A stretch of 64,000 bases of DNA from Site-B1 sp963827785 (GTDB taxonomy: Bacteria; Bacteroidota; Bacteroidia; Flavobacteriales; Flavobacteriaceae). Below, piece after piece: positions 43,698 through 54,438 of the stretch. Below the pieces are notes generated by a model. It ran no database searches. It was not told the DNA's origin and saw only the letters and a list, made by a program, of their open reading frames with translations. Both the position numbers and the translations under genes were made by a program. The stretch spans positions 146,712-210,711 of the forward strand of contig CAWHCT010000008.1 of the NCBI GenBank assembly GCA_963827785.1, in the 5' to 3' direction. Every line of letters starts with the position of its first letter. Within the stretch, counting starts at the first letter, position 1.

Positions 43698-46600
43698 TTA
43701 CATATTTCTTCTGTACTGTCCTCCTACTTCAAATAAGGAATCAGTAATTTGACCTAATGAACAGTTTTTACATGCCTCCATTAGGGACTCAAACATATTT
43801 TGATTATGAATAGCCTTTTGTTGCAGGTCCTTTAAAAGAGCATCTGTTTTATTGAAAGCATGAAGATTTTTTAAAATTTTGATCTGATTTTGTTTTTCTT
43901 CTTCTGTTGCTCTAATCACTTCTGCCGGCAATATTGTTGGTGAACCTTTACTACTTAAGAATGTATTGACTCCAATTATTGGAAATTCACCAGTATGTTT
44001 TAATGTTTCATAATACAAACTTTCTTCTTGTATTTTGCTCCGTTGATACATGGTTTCCATGGCACCCAAAACACCACCTCGTTCCGTAATTCTATCAAAT
44101 TCTACTAGAACAGCTTCTTCAACCAAATCGGTCAATTCTTCAATAATAAAGGATCCTTGAATAGGATTTTCATTTTTTGCCAGTCCCAGTTCTTTATTGA
44201 TTATTAATTGAATAGCCATGGCACGGCGAACAGATTCTTCGGTAGGGGTTGTGATAGCCTCATCATAAGCATTTGTGTGCAAAGAATTACAATTATCATA
44301 AATGGCATAAAGTGCTTGAAGTGTCGTTCTGATATCATTAAAATCAATTTCCTGAGCATGCAAGCTTCGTCCGGAGGTTTGAATATGATATTTCAACATT
44401 TGCGCTCTGGCATTGGCACCATATTTATTTTTCATTGCTTTAGACCAGATCTTTCTAGCAACACGCCCAATTACCGCATATTCAGGATCAATTCCGTTTG
44501 AGAAGAAGAATGATAGGTTTGGACCAAATTTATTGATATCCATACCTCTTGATAAATAATACTCTACATAAGTAAATCCATTGGCCAAAGTAAATGCCAA
44601 TTGTGAAATTGGATTAGCACCTGCTTCAGCAATATGATATCCTGAAATTGAAACCGAATAAAAATTACGAACATTATTTTCAATAAAATACTCCTGAACA
44701 TCACCCATCAATCGCAAGGCAAATTCCGTAGAAAAAATACAGGTATTTTGTGCCTGGTCTTCTTTTAAAATATCTGCCTGAACCGTTCCTCTAACTTGTG
44801 AAATGGTCTTTGCTTTTATATTGTCATAAATCATCTTTTGGCAATACTTGATCTCCTGTAACTCCAAGAAGCATAAGTCCTAAACCATTATTTCCTTCAG
44901 GCAAGTTTCCAAAATATTTTGGTCTTTCTTTATCTTTATAAAGCTTATTGATTTTGGCTTCAACTTCTTTTTCTAAACCATTTTCCTTTATATATATTTC
45001 ACATTGCTGATCAATAGCTGCATTCATAAAAAAGCCTAGCAACATAGGTGCAGGACCATTAATAGTCATACTGACCGAAGTCATTGGATCTGCTAAATTA
45101 AATCCGGAATATAATTTCTTCGCATCATCCAAACAACAAATAGATACTCCGGCATTCCCAATTTTTCCATAAATATCCGGACTCATATCAGGGTCATTCC
45201 CATACAAAGTAACACTATCAAAAGCAGTTGATAATCGTTTTGCAGGCATTCCCAGACTTACATAATGAAAACGTTTATTGGTTCGCTCCGGACCACCTTC
45301 ACCTGCAAACATTCTCGCCGGATCTTCACCTTGTCTTTTAAATGGATATAATCCTGCGGTAAAGGGAAACTCTCCTGGAACATTTTCCTGTAAGGTCCAG
45401 CTTAATATATCTCCCCATGCTTCATATTTTGGAAGAGAAACTTTTGGTATTTGTATGTGAGACAAAGATTCAGTGTGCGTTTCAACATTGATTTCTTTAT
45501 TTCGAACTTTAAAAGAATAGATGGGGTCTTTATATTTTTTAACTTTCTCTTTCCAATTAATAATAACTTCCCAGTTGTAAGGATTTAAATTCAATTTTAC
45601 TCGATCAAACTCTCCTATTAATAGCTTCAGAAAGTCATGATTATCTTCACTAACTTGTTTTAAGATCTCATTATAATTTAAACCATTCTTGTCAAGAAAA
45701 GTTGTTTCGGCTGTCCTCGATGAGACATTTAATACAGAACATATTGTTTTATAGATCCCATAAAGATTTTGTGCGACTTCAACCTGCTCTGAACTTTTCT
45801 TATCATAGGCTCTATTGTTTTCTGATATCTCTGCCAAATATCGTGTTCGTGGAGGTGGAATTACAAAGATCTTTTCACTCATCTCTTTAGAAATTTTAAA
45901 AGATGATTTTAGATTTGCCTCCGTTTTTTCCATGATCTTATCCATTACAGCTCTGTAAAGCTTATTCATTCCGGGATCGTTAAACTGAGACGCAATGGTT
46001 CCGTAAACCGGTAGATCTTTTTGTGGCACATCCCAAAGGTTGTGATTTCGCATGTATTGTTTTTTTACATCACGCAAAGCATCTTCGGCACCTCGTTTAT
46101 CATATTTATTAATTGCAACCAAATCGGCAAAATCCAGCATATCAATTTTTTCCAGTTGTGTTGCAGCTCCAAATTCCGGAGTCATCACATATAATGACAC
46201 ATCACTATGCTCAATAATTTCGGTATCGCTTTGTCCAATTCCCGAAGTTTCCAGAATAATCAAATCATATTTTGCAGCTTTTAAAACTTGAACCGCCTCT
46301 CCAACATGCCTGGACAGAGCCAGATTAGATTGTCGTGTTGCCAAACTGCGCATGTATACTCTTGAATTATTGATTGCATTCATCCGAATTCGATCTCCAA
46401 GCAATGCTCCACCAGTTTTTCGCTTTGAAGGATCAACAGAAATTATTCCAATGGTTTTCTTTGGAAAATCAACTAAAAAACGTCTAACTAATTCATCCAC
46501 AAGACTGCTTTTTCCCGATCCTCCCGTACCCGTAATTCCCAAAACAGGTATATTTGACTCTTCATTGTTTTTATGAATCTTTTTCAGTGCATCCTTTGCT

Positions 46601-47136
46601 ATTTCCGGAAAATTTTCTGCCGATGAAATGATTCTGGCAATTGCTTTAGAATTTTTCTTTGCAAGTAATTCAACCTCACCATTCAACTTATCCCCTATAG
46701 CAAAATCCGATTGCTTTACCAGATCATTTATCATGCCCTGAAGCCCCAATTGTCTTCCATCATCTGGTGAGTAAATTCGGGTTATTCCATAGTCCATCAA
46801 TTCCTTGATTTCTTCAGGTAAAATGACTCCACCTCCACCTCCAAATATTTTAATATGATCAGCCCCTTTTTCTTTCAACAGATCATACATATACTTAAAA
46901 TACTCGTTATGTCCACCTTGGTAAGATGTCATTGCTATTGCATTAGCATCCTCTTGGATTGCGGTATTTACTACTTCTTCAACACTTCTGTCATGACCTA
47001 AATGGATAACTTCGACTCCTGTAGATTGAATAATCCTACGCATAATATTAATTGCCGCATCATGTCCATCAAATAAAGATGCTGCCGTTACAATTCTAAT
47101 CTTATGTTTTGGTTTATATGGTTTGATTTGTTCCAT
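43698..47136 (-). CDS. icmF: Fused isobutyryl-CoA mutase IcmF, broken by one frameshift
   Basis: About 1145 residues from ATG 47136 (MEQIKPYKPKHKIRI). The domain order is that of IcmF. The B12-binding domain (~10-140) has the cobalt-ligand histidine in LFDGHDAAI. The MeaB-like G-protein chaperone (~185-400) has P-loop GTGGSGKSSLVDEL. The acyl-CoA mutase barrel (~550 to the end) includes GLYPFKRQGEDPARMFAGEG and TSGRSLHAQEIDFNDIRTTLQ. IcmF interconverts isobutyryl- and butyryl-CoA. The frame breaks at 44836-44839 (an A4 run on the coding strand). Dropping one A gives TGDQVLPKMIYDNIKAKT, the normal sequence. A consensus error is the likely cause. Confidence 0.92.
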
Positions 47137-47346
47137 TCGCAATAAAAGCAATTATATTACATGCAATTTAAGGATTATTCAAAAAAAACTATCATCTATT
47201 TATGATTATCTAAAATTAACTATGACACTCAATAATTGACATTTTTAAACTAATTTTATTTTTTAAAAATTAACGTGATAATGAATAAGTTGACCCTTCT
47301 AATTTGTAATAACTATCTTCGGAAAAAATCAAAATAAATATTCAAT

Positions 47347-48051
47347 ATGAAAAAAATAATAATTGCATTAACTTTAATTTTTACTTTTAGTTCATGTGCC
47401 GAATTACAAGGTGTTATTGATCAATTACCCCAAGGAGGTGAAATTAGCAATGTAGATATAGCTGCAGGACTTAGAGAAGCTTTAGAATTTGGAATAGATA
47501 AACAAGTTAGCAAATTGACACAGGTTGATGGTTTTTATAAAAATGACCTTGTTAAGATATTGCTTCCGGAGGAACTCCAAAAAGTGGATCAAGCCCTTAG
47601 AGACATCGGTTTAAGTAATTTAGCAGATGAAGGATTAAAAATACTAAATAGAGCAGCAGAAGACGCTGTTAAGGAAGCGACTCCAATTTTTATTAATGCT
47701 GTAAAAGAAATTACATTTGATGATGCTAAAAATATATTATTAGGATCTGATGATTCTGCAACTACCTATTTAACCGGCAAAACTCAAATGGCTTTATACG
47801 ATAAATTTCATCCCGTAATTCAAACTTCTTTTACAAAGGTTGGTGCTGATCAAATTTGGGAGAATTTGATCAATAAATACAATAGTATCCCTTTTACAAA
47901 CAATGTTAATCCGGATCTTACAGATTATGTTACCAATGAAGCATTAAAAGGTGTTTATACTATGATTGCAGTAGAAGAAAAGGATATACGAACCCAAGTA
48001 TCATCCCGAACAACCGATCTTCTAAGAAAAGTTTTTGCTCTACAAGATTAA
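47347..48051 (+). CDS. DUF4197 lipoprotein
   Basis: 234 residues. The lipobox FSSC follows a short hydrophobic stretch (MKKIIIALTLIFTFSSC). The DUF4197 domain is clear: DIAAGLREALEFGIDKQVSKLTQVDGFYKND, ILLPEELQKVDQALRDIGL, AAEDAVKEATPIFINAVKEITFDDAKNILLGSDDSATTYL and the end KGVYTMIAVEEKDIRTQVSSRTTDLLRKVF. It is an envelope protein of unknown role. It has its own leader downstream of icmF, in the opposite direction. Confidence 0.9.
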   Translation: MKKIIIALTLIFTFSSCAELQGVIDQLPQGGEISNVDIAAGLREALEFGIDKQVSKLTQVDGFYKNDLVKILLPEELQKVDQALRDIGLSNLADEGLKILNRAAEDAVKEATPIFINAVKEITFDDAKNILLGSDDSATTYLTGKTQMALYDKFHPVIQTSFTKVGADQIWENLINKYNSIPFTNNVNPDLTDYVTNEALKGVYTMIAVEEKDIRTQVSSRTTDLLRKVFALQD

Positions 48052-48185
48052 AGCACACTTAATTTGAATTGAATTTTGAAATTGTTAAGTATTGGTTAAT
48101 CAATTCCTTTTGTAACAAAACTTTAATATAACTATAATATTTAATTAACAATAATTTAGCAGACCGTGAGTTATATTTGTATTGA

Positions 48186-48263
48186 ACAAATAAAATTTCT
48201 CATTAAATTATTGTTTAAGTTAGTTAGTTAGTTTATGAAAAGCCAGTTTTTTACTGGCTTTTT
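48186..48263 (+). ncRNA. Putative small RNA between the DUF4197 gene and pyrF
   Basis: TATATTTG (48172-48179) is a perfect -7 element. Downstream is a ~50-nt AT-rich stretch with a GTTAGTTAGTTAGTTT run (48219-48234), then a strong terminator hairpin at 48238-48262. No ORF fits between them. A transcript of about 75-80 nt would result. No -33 TTTG is seen at 19 nt, and I do not recognise a named RNA family. Confidence 0.4.
48238..48263. terminator. Rho-independent terminator (bidirectional)
   Basis: AAAAGCCAGT (48238-48247) pairs with ACTGGCTTTT (48253-48262) around a T5 loop, with T-rich sequence after it on the plus strand and a short T run on the minus strand. It can end pyrF transcription from the right and any transcript from the left. 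Confidence 0.83.
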
Positions 48264-48275
48264 GTATTTAACGGG

Positions 48276-49094
48276 TCAAAGTCTTTTTAATTCTACTTCC
48301 ATTTGCCTTTGAATCTCTTTTGCCTTTTTGGCAGCAGCAATTGCAAAATCTTTGTCTTTAGAAGCATAAATTATTCCTCTTGAGGAATTTATAAGTAATC
48401 CGATATTTTTATTCATTCCATATTTACATACATTTTGAAGATCACCGCCTTGAGCTCCAATTCCCGGGACCAATAAAAAACTGTCAGGAATTATTTTCCT
48501 GATGTCATCTAAAAACTCGGCTTTAGTCGCTCCAACCACATACATTAGGTTTTTAGAATTTTTCCAGGTTTTAGAGGTTTCTAAAACCAGCTTGTATAGT
48601 TCTTTTCCGTCAGCAGTCTTAGTTTGAAAATCAAAAGCTCCCGGATTTGATGTTAAGGCCAACAGAATTGTATTTTTATCCTTAAAGGCCAGAAAAGGCT
48701 CAACCGAATCTTTGCCCATATAAGGTGCTACGGTAATACTATCAAAGCCCAAGTCTTCAAAAAATGCCTTTGCGTACATGGTGCTTGTATTACCTATATC
48801 ACCTCGCTTTGCATCGGCAATAGTGAATATCTCAGGATGTTTTTCATTAAGGTAGTCAATCGTTTTTATAAGCGATTTCCAACCTTTTAATCCATAAGCC
48901 TCATAAAATGCAATGTTGGGTTTATAAGCTACACATAAATGATGCGTAGCATCTATTATAGCTTTATTAAATGTAAATATCGGATCCTTTTCTTTTAATA
49001 AGTGCTTGGGAATTTTATTTAAATCGACATCTAAACCTATACAAAGAAAGGATCTTTTAGTTTTTATTTGATGTATCAGGTCTTTGGTTGTCAT
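48276..49094 (-). CDS. pyrF: Orotidine 5'-phosphate decarboxylase
   Basis: 272 residues, the long (type 2) form. It decarboxylates OMP to UMP in pyrimidine synthesis. FLCIGLDVDLNKIP at the N-terminus, the catalytic DAKRGDIGNTSTMYAKAFF (Asp-Lys-x-x-Asp) and LVPGIGAQGGD at the C-terminal phosphate site are visible. It follows prfA by 66 nt on the same strand. Confidence 0.95.
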   Translation of the reverse strand: MTTKDLIHQIKTKRSFLCIGLDVDLNKIPKHLLKEKDPIFTFNKAIIDATHHLCVAYKPNIAFYEAYGLKGWKSLIKTIDYLNEKHPEIFTIADAKRGDIGNTSTMYAKAFFEDLGFDSITVAPYMGKDSVEPFLAFKDKNTILLALTSNPGAFDFQTKTADGKELYKLVLETSKTWKNSKNLMYVVGATKAEFLDDIRKIIPDSFLLVPGIGAQGGDLQNVCKYGMNKNIGLLINSSRGIIYASKDKDFAIAAAKKAKEIQRQMEVELKRL

Positions 49095-49160
49095 TCTAAC
49101 TTTTCCAATTCAAGGATTTCAAACTAGTTTAAAATAAAGTCTTATAATGAAAATAATTTT

Positions 49161-50237
49161 TTAAATGATGTCGCTGCTAGCCTTAAGTTTTTCCGTGTTT
49201 TCTGCTAACATTAATTCATCAATTATTTTTTGAATATCCCCATTTATAATATTAGATAGATCATATAATGTCAATCCGATTCTATGATCTGTTACACGAC
49301 CTTGCGGATAATTATATGTTCTTATCTTGGCACTCCTGTCACCAGAACTTACCATAGAACCTCGTTTGGCAGCATCTTCCTCCTGCTTTTTAGCCAGTTC
49401 AATATCATAAAGTCTTGAACGTAAAACTCTGAATGCCTTTTCCTTATTTTTGTGTTGAGATTTTTGATCCTGACATTGCGCTACCAAACCTGTAGGAATA
49501 TGGGTTAATCGAACAGCCGAATAGGTAGTATTCACAGACTGACCACCGGGACCTGATGAACAGAAGAAATCAATTCTTACATCTTTAGGGTCTATTTCTA
49601 TTTCGAACTCTTCCGCTTCAGGAAAAACCATTACAGTCGCTGCACTTGTATGAACCCTACCCTGAGTTTCCGTTTGGGGCACACGCTGTACCCTATGTAC
49701 ACCCGCTTCGAATTTTAATGTTCCATAAACATCTTCTCCCAATACTTCAAACTGGATCTCCTTAAAACCGCCATTAGTGCCTTCGCTAAAATCAATAGTG
49801 GAAACCTTCCAGCCTTTGCTTTCGCAATATTTGGAATACATTCTAAACAAGTCTCCCGCAAAAATACTCGCTTCGTCTCCTCCGGTTCCTGCGCGTAACT
49901 CAACAACAGCGTTTTTACTGTCCTCAGGATCCTGGGGAATCAACATGAACTTTATTTCGTCTTCTAAAATGGGGATTTTTTCCTTGACCTCATCATACTG
50001 CATTTTAGCCATTTCAATCATTTCCGGATCATTTCCGTCTTTTATGATCTCTTCGGCTTCATTTAAATTATCAATTAATGCTTTGTATATATTTCCTTTA
50101 TCAACGAGCAATTTTAAGTCCTTGTATTCTTTATTAAGCGCTATATATCTTTTTTGATCAGACATAATATCAGGTTGAATAATAAGATCACTCACCTCGT
50201 CAAATCGTTGTTTTATTATTTGTAATTTCTCTAACAT
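49161..50237 (-). CDS. prfA: Peptide chain release factor 1
   Basis: 358 residues from ATG 50237 (MLEKLQIIKQRFDEV); the longer frame adds 10 residues with no family counterpart. It recognises UAA and UAG stop codons. The codon-reading PxT loop is in RVPQTETQGRVHTSAATV, which marks RF1 rather than RF2. The peptidyl-transferase GGQ is in SSGPGGQSVNTTYSAVR. The N-terminal coiled helical domain is complete. Confidence 0.95.
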   Translation of the reverse strand: MLEKLQIIKQRFDEVSDLIIQPDIMSDQKRYIALNKEYKDLKLLVDKGNIYKALIDNLNEAEEIIKDGNDPEMIEMAKMQYDEVKEKIPILEDEIKFMLIPQDPEDSKNAVVELRAGTGGDEASIFAGDLFRMYSKYCESKGWKVSTIDFSEGTNGGFKEIQFEVLGEDVYGTLKFEAGVHRVQRVPQTETQGRVHTSAATVMVFPEAEEFEIEIDPKDVRIDFFCSSGPGGQSVNTTYSAVRLTHIPTGLVAQCQDQKSQHKNKEKAFRVLRSRLYDIELAKKQEEDAAKRGSMVSSGDRSAKIRTYNYPQGRVTDHRIGLTLYDLSNIINGDIQKIIDELMLAENTEKLKASSDII

Positions 50238-50350
50238 GCACCTTAAAATTGTATGGCAAAAGTACAATAATTTATGAATAGGATTATCATTAAAATATTG
50301 GATTAATGGTTCTTAAAAAATAACCTGTATATTTTTTCGTTACTATAATT

Positions 50351-50638
50351 ATGCAAAAGCTATCATCAATTATAATATTTTACAGACCTTTCTTTTTTTG
50401 GTCTTTTGCAGTAAATATATTATTGACAGTTTTTAATCCGAAAGTAATTCCTGCAATTTCAATTAAATTGATCCTGGTGATTTTTTTATGGTATATATTA
50501 AGTAGAGTTAATGGAGGAAAAGTGCTTAATCTCTATAAGGATGTAGGAATTTCTACCTTCATGTTATTTGGCTCTATTTTTCTGATAGATATATTAATAA
50601 CTTTAGTTTATTTATTAGTTATAAAGGAGTTTATTTAA
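50351..50638 (+). CDS. Small membrane protein of unknown function
   Basis: 95 residues with three hydrophobic helices (about 12-28, 35-52, 68-92) and a short central loop SRVNGGKVLNLYKDVG. It lies on the opposite strand between prfA and the DUF3078 gene. The clean topology and lack of overlap with other genes support it. I recognise no family. Confidence 0.68.
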   Translation: MQKLSSIIIFYRPFFFWSFAVNILLTVFNPKVIPAISIKLILVIFLWYILSRVNGGKVLNLYKDVGISTFMLFGSIFLIDILITLVYLLVIKEFI

Positions 50639-50672
50639 ATATTCCAAATACCAGCTAATTCAAAAAAGTCCT

Positions 50673-51644
50673 TTAAAAATTTAAAACTACGCCAATACCA
50701 AGCAATTGCTTAAGTTGAACTCGAGCTCCTTTTTCTATGTATTCACCTTCTATTTCAGTTTCTTTTAAAATCTTAACATCATTATCGTATCTTAAATGCG
50801 ATCCTAAAGTTGCTTTCACAAAATCATTAACTTTAAAATCAAAAACTACTTCCCAGTCAACATCTATGTTCCCAAAGCTATTTAAATAATCTGTGTATAG
50901 ACTTAAGTTATTCAGTAATTTAATGTTATCGATTATTTGGGCTTCATATGAACTAGTTATAAGTATCCCCAATTCTGTTCTGATACTCTGTCCTTCTTTT
51001 ATAATATTCCCATTTTCGTCAATAATGGCCGGCATTACACCAAAAGACCCAGCATTTGATAGGTCCTTGTCCAAAACGAAAGTAGATTTGAATGTGAAGG
51101 GTGATAAATAAATTGATAATTGGTCCAGATTCTTACCATATTCTGCCCCTCCTCCTAAGTATAAATAACCAGGAGCCATAAATTTAGATATTTCATTATC
51201 CCTGTCAGGGTAATTATATCCATTTGTAAATTGCGTCTTGAAATTAAATCGTGCAGAGTAGTACCAGTTCGTGAATGTGTTTTTTCTATATCCCAGCGTG
51301 GAAGCTAATTCAATTTCATCTTCTGTCTTCCTAAGTCTTTGATTTTCCTGCTTGTTTACGCCATATCTTGTCCTGGCTGATGCAATCCATACCAAATTAT
51401 TATGCTTATGTTTTACAGAAGAGAAAAGTCTCAATAATGCAGAGATCGAATTACTCCCTCCAGCATTCCAGTTTACAAAAGCCACTTGACTAAAATCAAA
51501 GCCTATTCTATTCAAATGCTCCCATTTTTTAGGAGTTTCTTTATTAAGAATAGAATCTGATTGGAACTTAGAGAAGGATATTCCTATTTGGGCTTGAGAA
51601 ATATTAAAAATTACTATGAAAAAAATTAATAAACTGAATTTCAT
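50673..51644 (-). CDS. DUF3078 outer-membrane beta-barrel-like protein
   Basis: 323 residues with a signal peptide (MKFSLLIFFIVIFNISQAQ). DUF3078 hallmarks: FDFSQVAFVNWNAGGSNSISALLRL, TRYGVNKQENQRLRKTEDEIELASTLGYR and YYSARFNFKTQFTNGYNY. Repeated aromatic-ended strands and a terminal Phe (GVVLNF) point to an outer-membrane barrel. The function is unknown. It starts 29 nt after the purM stop. Confidence 0.9.
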   Translation of the reverse strand: MKFSLLIFFIVIFNISQAQIGISFSKFQSDSILNKETPKKWEHLNRIGFDFSQVAFVNWNAGGSNSISALLRLFSSVKHKHNNLVWIASARTRYGVNKQENQRLRKTEDEIELASTLGYRKNTFTNWYYSARFNFKTQFTNGYNYPDRDNEISKFMAPGYLYLGGGAEYGKNLDQLSIYLSPFTFKSTFVLDKDLSNAGSFGVMPAIIDENGNIIKEGQSIRTELGILITSSYEAQIIDNIKLLNNLSLYTDYLNSFGNIDVDWEVVFDFKVNDFVKATLGSHLRYDNDVKILKETEIEGEYIEKGARVQLKQLLGIGVVLNF

Positions 51645-51672
51645 TTAGAATTCTATTTCTATTTGAATTAAT

Positions 51673-52851
51673 TTAATACTCAAATACTCCAAACTCACTT
51701 TTAATAGTTAACTTTTTTGACTTAGACTCTTCAACCCTACCAATTATTTGTGCATTAACATTGAATGATTTAGAGATTGATATTATATCTTCTGCGATTT
51801 GCGGAGAGACATATAATTCCATTCTGTGTCCGCAGTTAAAGACCTGATACATTTCTTTCCAGCTGGTCTTGGACTGTTCTTGTATCAAGTTGAACAAAGG
51901 TGGAACCGGAAACATATTATCCTTTATAATATGTAAATTACTAATAAAGTGAAGAATTTTAGTTTGAGCTCCTCCGCTGCAGTGCACCATGCCATGTATT
52001 TGATCAGACTTATATTTTGATAAAATTTTCTTTATAATTGGTGCATATGTCCTTGTAGGAGACAACACCAATTTTCCAGCATTTAATGGAGAGTTTTTAA
52101 TTTCATCGGTCAATTTCTTTTGCCCTGAATAAACCAGTTCCTCCGGAACTAAAGCATCATAACTTTCCGGATATTTTTTAGAAAGATATTTTCCAAAAAC
52201 ATCATGCCTTGCTGAGGTGAGTCCGTTACTACCCATTCCACCATTATATTCTTTTTCATAAGTTGCCTGACCATAAGACTCTAAACCTACAATAACATCT
52301 CCAGATTTTATATTGGCATTATCAATAACATCTCTACGTTTCATTCTAGCCGTTACTGTTGAATCCACAATGATCGTTCTTACCAAATCACCCACATCAG
52401 CTGTTTCTCCTCCGGTTGAATGAATGGTTACGCCAAATTGATTCAACTCTGAAATAAGCTCCTCCGTACCGTTTATTATTGTTGATATCACTTCTCCAGG
52501 AATCAAATTCTTATTTCTTCCTATTGTGGATGATAACATAATATTATCAGTCGCACCAACACATAACAGATCATCAATATTCATTATTAACGCATCCTGG
52601 GCAATTCCTTTCCAAACAGAAAGATCACCAGTTTCTTTCCAATACATATATGCTAAAGACGATTTGGTACCAGCCCCATCGGCATGCATTATTAAACAAT
52701 AATCATTATCGTTTGTTAAGTAATCCGGAACTATTTTACAGAATGCCTTAGGGAATAATCCTTTATCAATATTTTTAATGGCATTGTGGACATCTTCCTT
52801 TGAAGCGGAAACGCCACGTTGACCATATCTTTTACTGGTTTGAGAACTCAT
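51673..52851 (-). CDS. purM: Phosphoribosylformylglycinamidine cyclo-ligase (AIR synthase), Bacteroidota type
   Basis: 392 residues. It cyclises FGAM to AIR with ATP in purine synthesis. The long Bacteroidota form is seen: RYGQRGVSASKEDV, HADGAGTKSSLAYMYWKETG (ATP and Mg site), QDALIMNIDDLLCVGA, STGGETADVGDLVRT and GMVHCSGGAQTKILHF. It is somewhat longer than E. coli PurM (about 345 aa). It is separated from the curli operon by a terminator. Confidence 0.88.
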   Translation of the reverse strand: MSSQTSKRYGQRGVSASKEDVHNAIKNIDKGLFPKAFCKIVPDYLTNDNDYCLIMHADGAGTKSSLAYMYWKETGDLSVWKGIAQDALIMNIDDLLCVGATDNIMLSSTIGRNKNLIPGEVISTIINGTEELISELNQFGVTIHSTGGETADVGDLVRTIIVDSTVTARMKRRDVIDNANIKSGDVIVGLESYGQATYEKEYNGGMGSNGLTSARHDVFGKYLSKKYPESYDALVPEELVYSGQKKLTDEIKNSPLNAGKLVLSPTRTYAPIIKKILSKYKSDQIHGMVHCSGGAQTKILHFISNLHIIKDNMFPVPPLFNLIQEQSKTSWKEMYQVFNCGHRMELYVSPQIAEDIISISKSFNVNAQIIGRVEESKSKKLTIKSEFGVFEY

Positions 52852-52882
52852 AATGATATATTGAAGTGCAAAGATATTTATA

Positions 52883-52916
52883 AAAAAAAAGCATACAACT
52901 TTTTGGTGTATGCTTT
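52883..52916 (-). terminator. Strong terminator at the end of the curli operon
   Basis: AGCATACA (52890-52897) pairs with TGTATGCT (52907-52914). On the minus strand the stem is followed by T9. It lies 25 nt past the stop of the last curli-operon gene and before purM. Confidence 0.88.
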
Positions 52917-52940
52917 TAAATATATTTTTTTGATATCCAA

Positions 52941-54438
52941 CTATTTCCAGTCAGGCATTTTGGCATTTTCAAATAATATTGATCTTGATACCAGCTTCAT
53001 CTATTGTCATTGTAAAAACGTCATTTTGAGAAACACCGTCATTAGAAGTATTTACGAATACTAATGCAGCCTCACTTGGGGAAAATCTGGCATCTAAATC
53101 ATTTGTCCCAGGATCTTTTCCATCAGAAACATTTGTTGAATCCATGGTGCTAAAATTATATATAAACATATTTGTATCCAATTGTCTATATTCTGAATTT
53201 TCGATGTCGATATATCGTATGTGTACAATAATTTGGTGCCATCAAATGAAAAGTCTAATCCTCCAACTGCTCCATTAATTCCATCCAATATTGAATCCTG
53301 CAAAACTCCTGATGTATTTATTGTATAAATTTGAGCTTCATAACCGGCATTATTATTCGTCTTTAATGCTATTCTCGAAGATTGTTGATTCCAATCGATC
53401 TCAGTTATGAAATTTCCATTGGATGTCTGATGAACTTGAGTTAGACCTGCTCCATTTGGAGAAATTCTGAATAGCTTATCAAAACTCGGATAATAGATTG
53501 AAGAGTCATTATCTGCCCATGTAAAATCTATTTCTTCAGGATTAAAACCGGAAACAGGTACATTACTCGATACTTGAAAAACATCTGATCCATTTAGATT
53601 CATAGTATACAAATGTGTTTGTCCACCATTTGTTCTTAAAAATGCTATTTTATTTGCATTTGTTCCTTTTCGAGGTCTCCAACTATTTGAATTTGCTGAA
53701 GTTAATTGTATTTCATTTCCTTCATCATCTCCTGAGAATATTACATTATTCCCATTTATCTTTCTAACAAAAAAATACCTATTATTAGGAAATGGTAAGG
53801 TTTCAAATGTAAAAATCTCACTAAGTGTTGGTTCATTGATATCATCTGAAGCGGCAACCTGCCAAAAATATTTTAATCCGTAATGCAATCCCGAAACGGT
53901 ATAAGTAGTATCAGAAATATTTGTGAATTCCAGAACTTCAGAATTCTCGTCATTAAGTATTTCTATAGAATAGCTTAATATATCATTATCAGGATCAGAT
54001 CCTGACCAGAATAATTGAACATCGATCGCTTGGTCTATTGCATTATTTGAAGGTGTACTTAATACAGGCATATTAGGAGCCTTATTGGTGGAAGTTGCCA
54101 AATTCATTTCGAATATCACATTTATTGTCGATTCATCTAAAACCGTAATCCCCTCAAATTGTGTCAAGTATCCATCTTTTTCAGCCTGGATAGAGTAATC
54201 ATTAATTGGCACTTCAGGAATTTCAAAATTTCCATTCTGAATCTGTAAATACAATACTTGAAAAGGGATTAGTAGAAATCTTAACATTCTCCAATGGCTC
54301 AAAATCTCCAACAGAAACAGCAATACCTGTAATTGTACCTTTTCCTGTCAACGTAATTTTATCTTCGCTACAATTAATAAAAAACATTAAAACTAAAGAT
54401 AAGAATATGTATTTGAAATTAGTTTTCATCATTTTCAA
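52941..54438 (-). CDS. Lipoprotein with carboxypeptidase-regulatory-like, Fn3-like and beta-propeller domains, last gene of the curli operon (frameshifted)
   Basis: Reconstructed across at least three indels (near 54233, 53160-53200 and 52985); about 498 residues. The lipobox FFINC is near residue 22. A carboxypeptidase-regulatory/PEGA-like domain (~30-95; TDSNGNFEI after repair) precedes an Fn3-like domain (~105-200; LFWSGSDPDNDILSYSIEI, YFWQVAASD). A TolB/WD40-like propeller follows to the C-terminus, with repeats such as NKIAFLRTNGGQTHLYTMN and TKLLYTYDIS. The end ENAKMPDWK needs a final frame change. Its start lies inside the CsgG tail, so it is coupled to csgG. An extracellular or outer-membrane role in anchoring or controlling fibres is inferred from position only. 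Confidence 0.75.

Noticed and set aside
44208..44501. 97-codon open frame opposite icmF
   Set aside because: It is antisense to the conserved mutase domain with no signal of its own.
49777..50157. 126-codon open frame opposite prfA
   Set aside because: It lies wholly within a strongly conserved release-factor gene and shows no domain or leader of its own.
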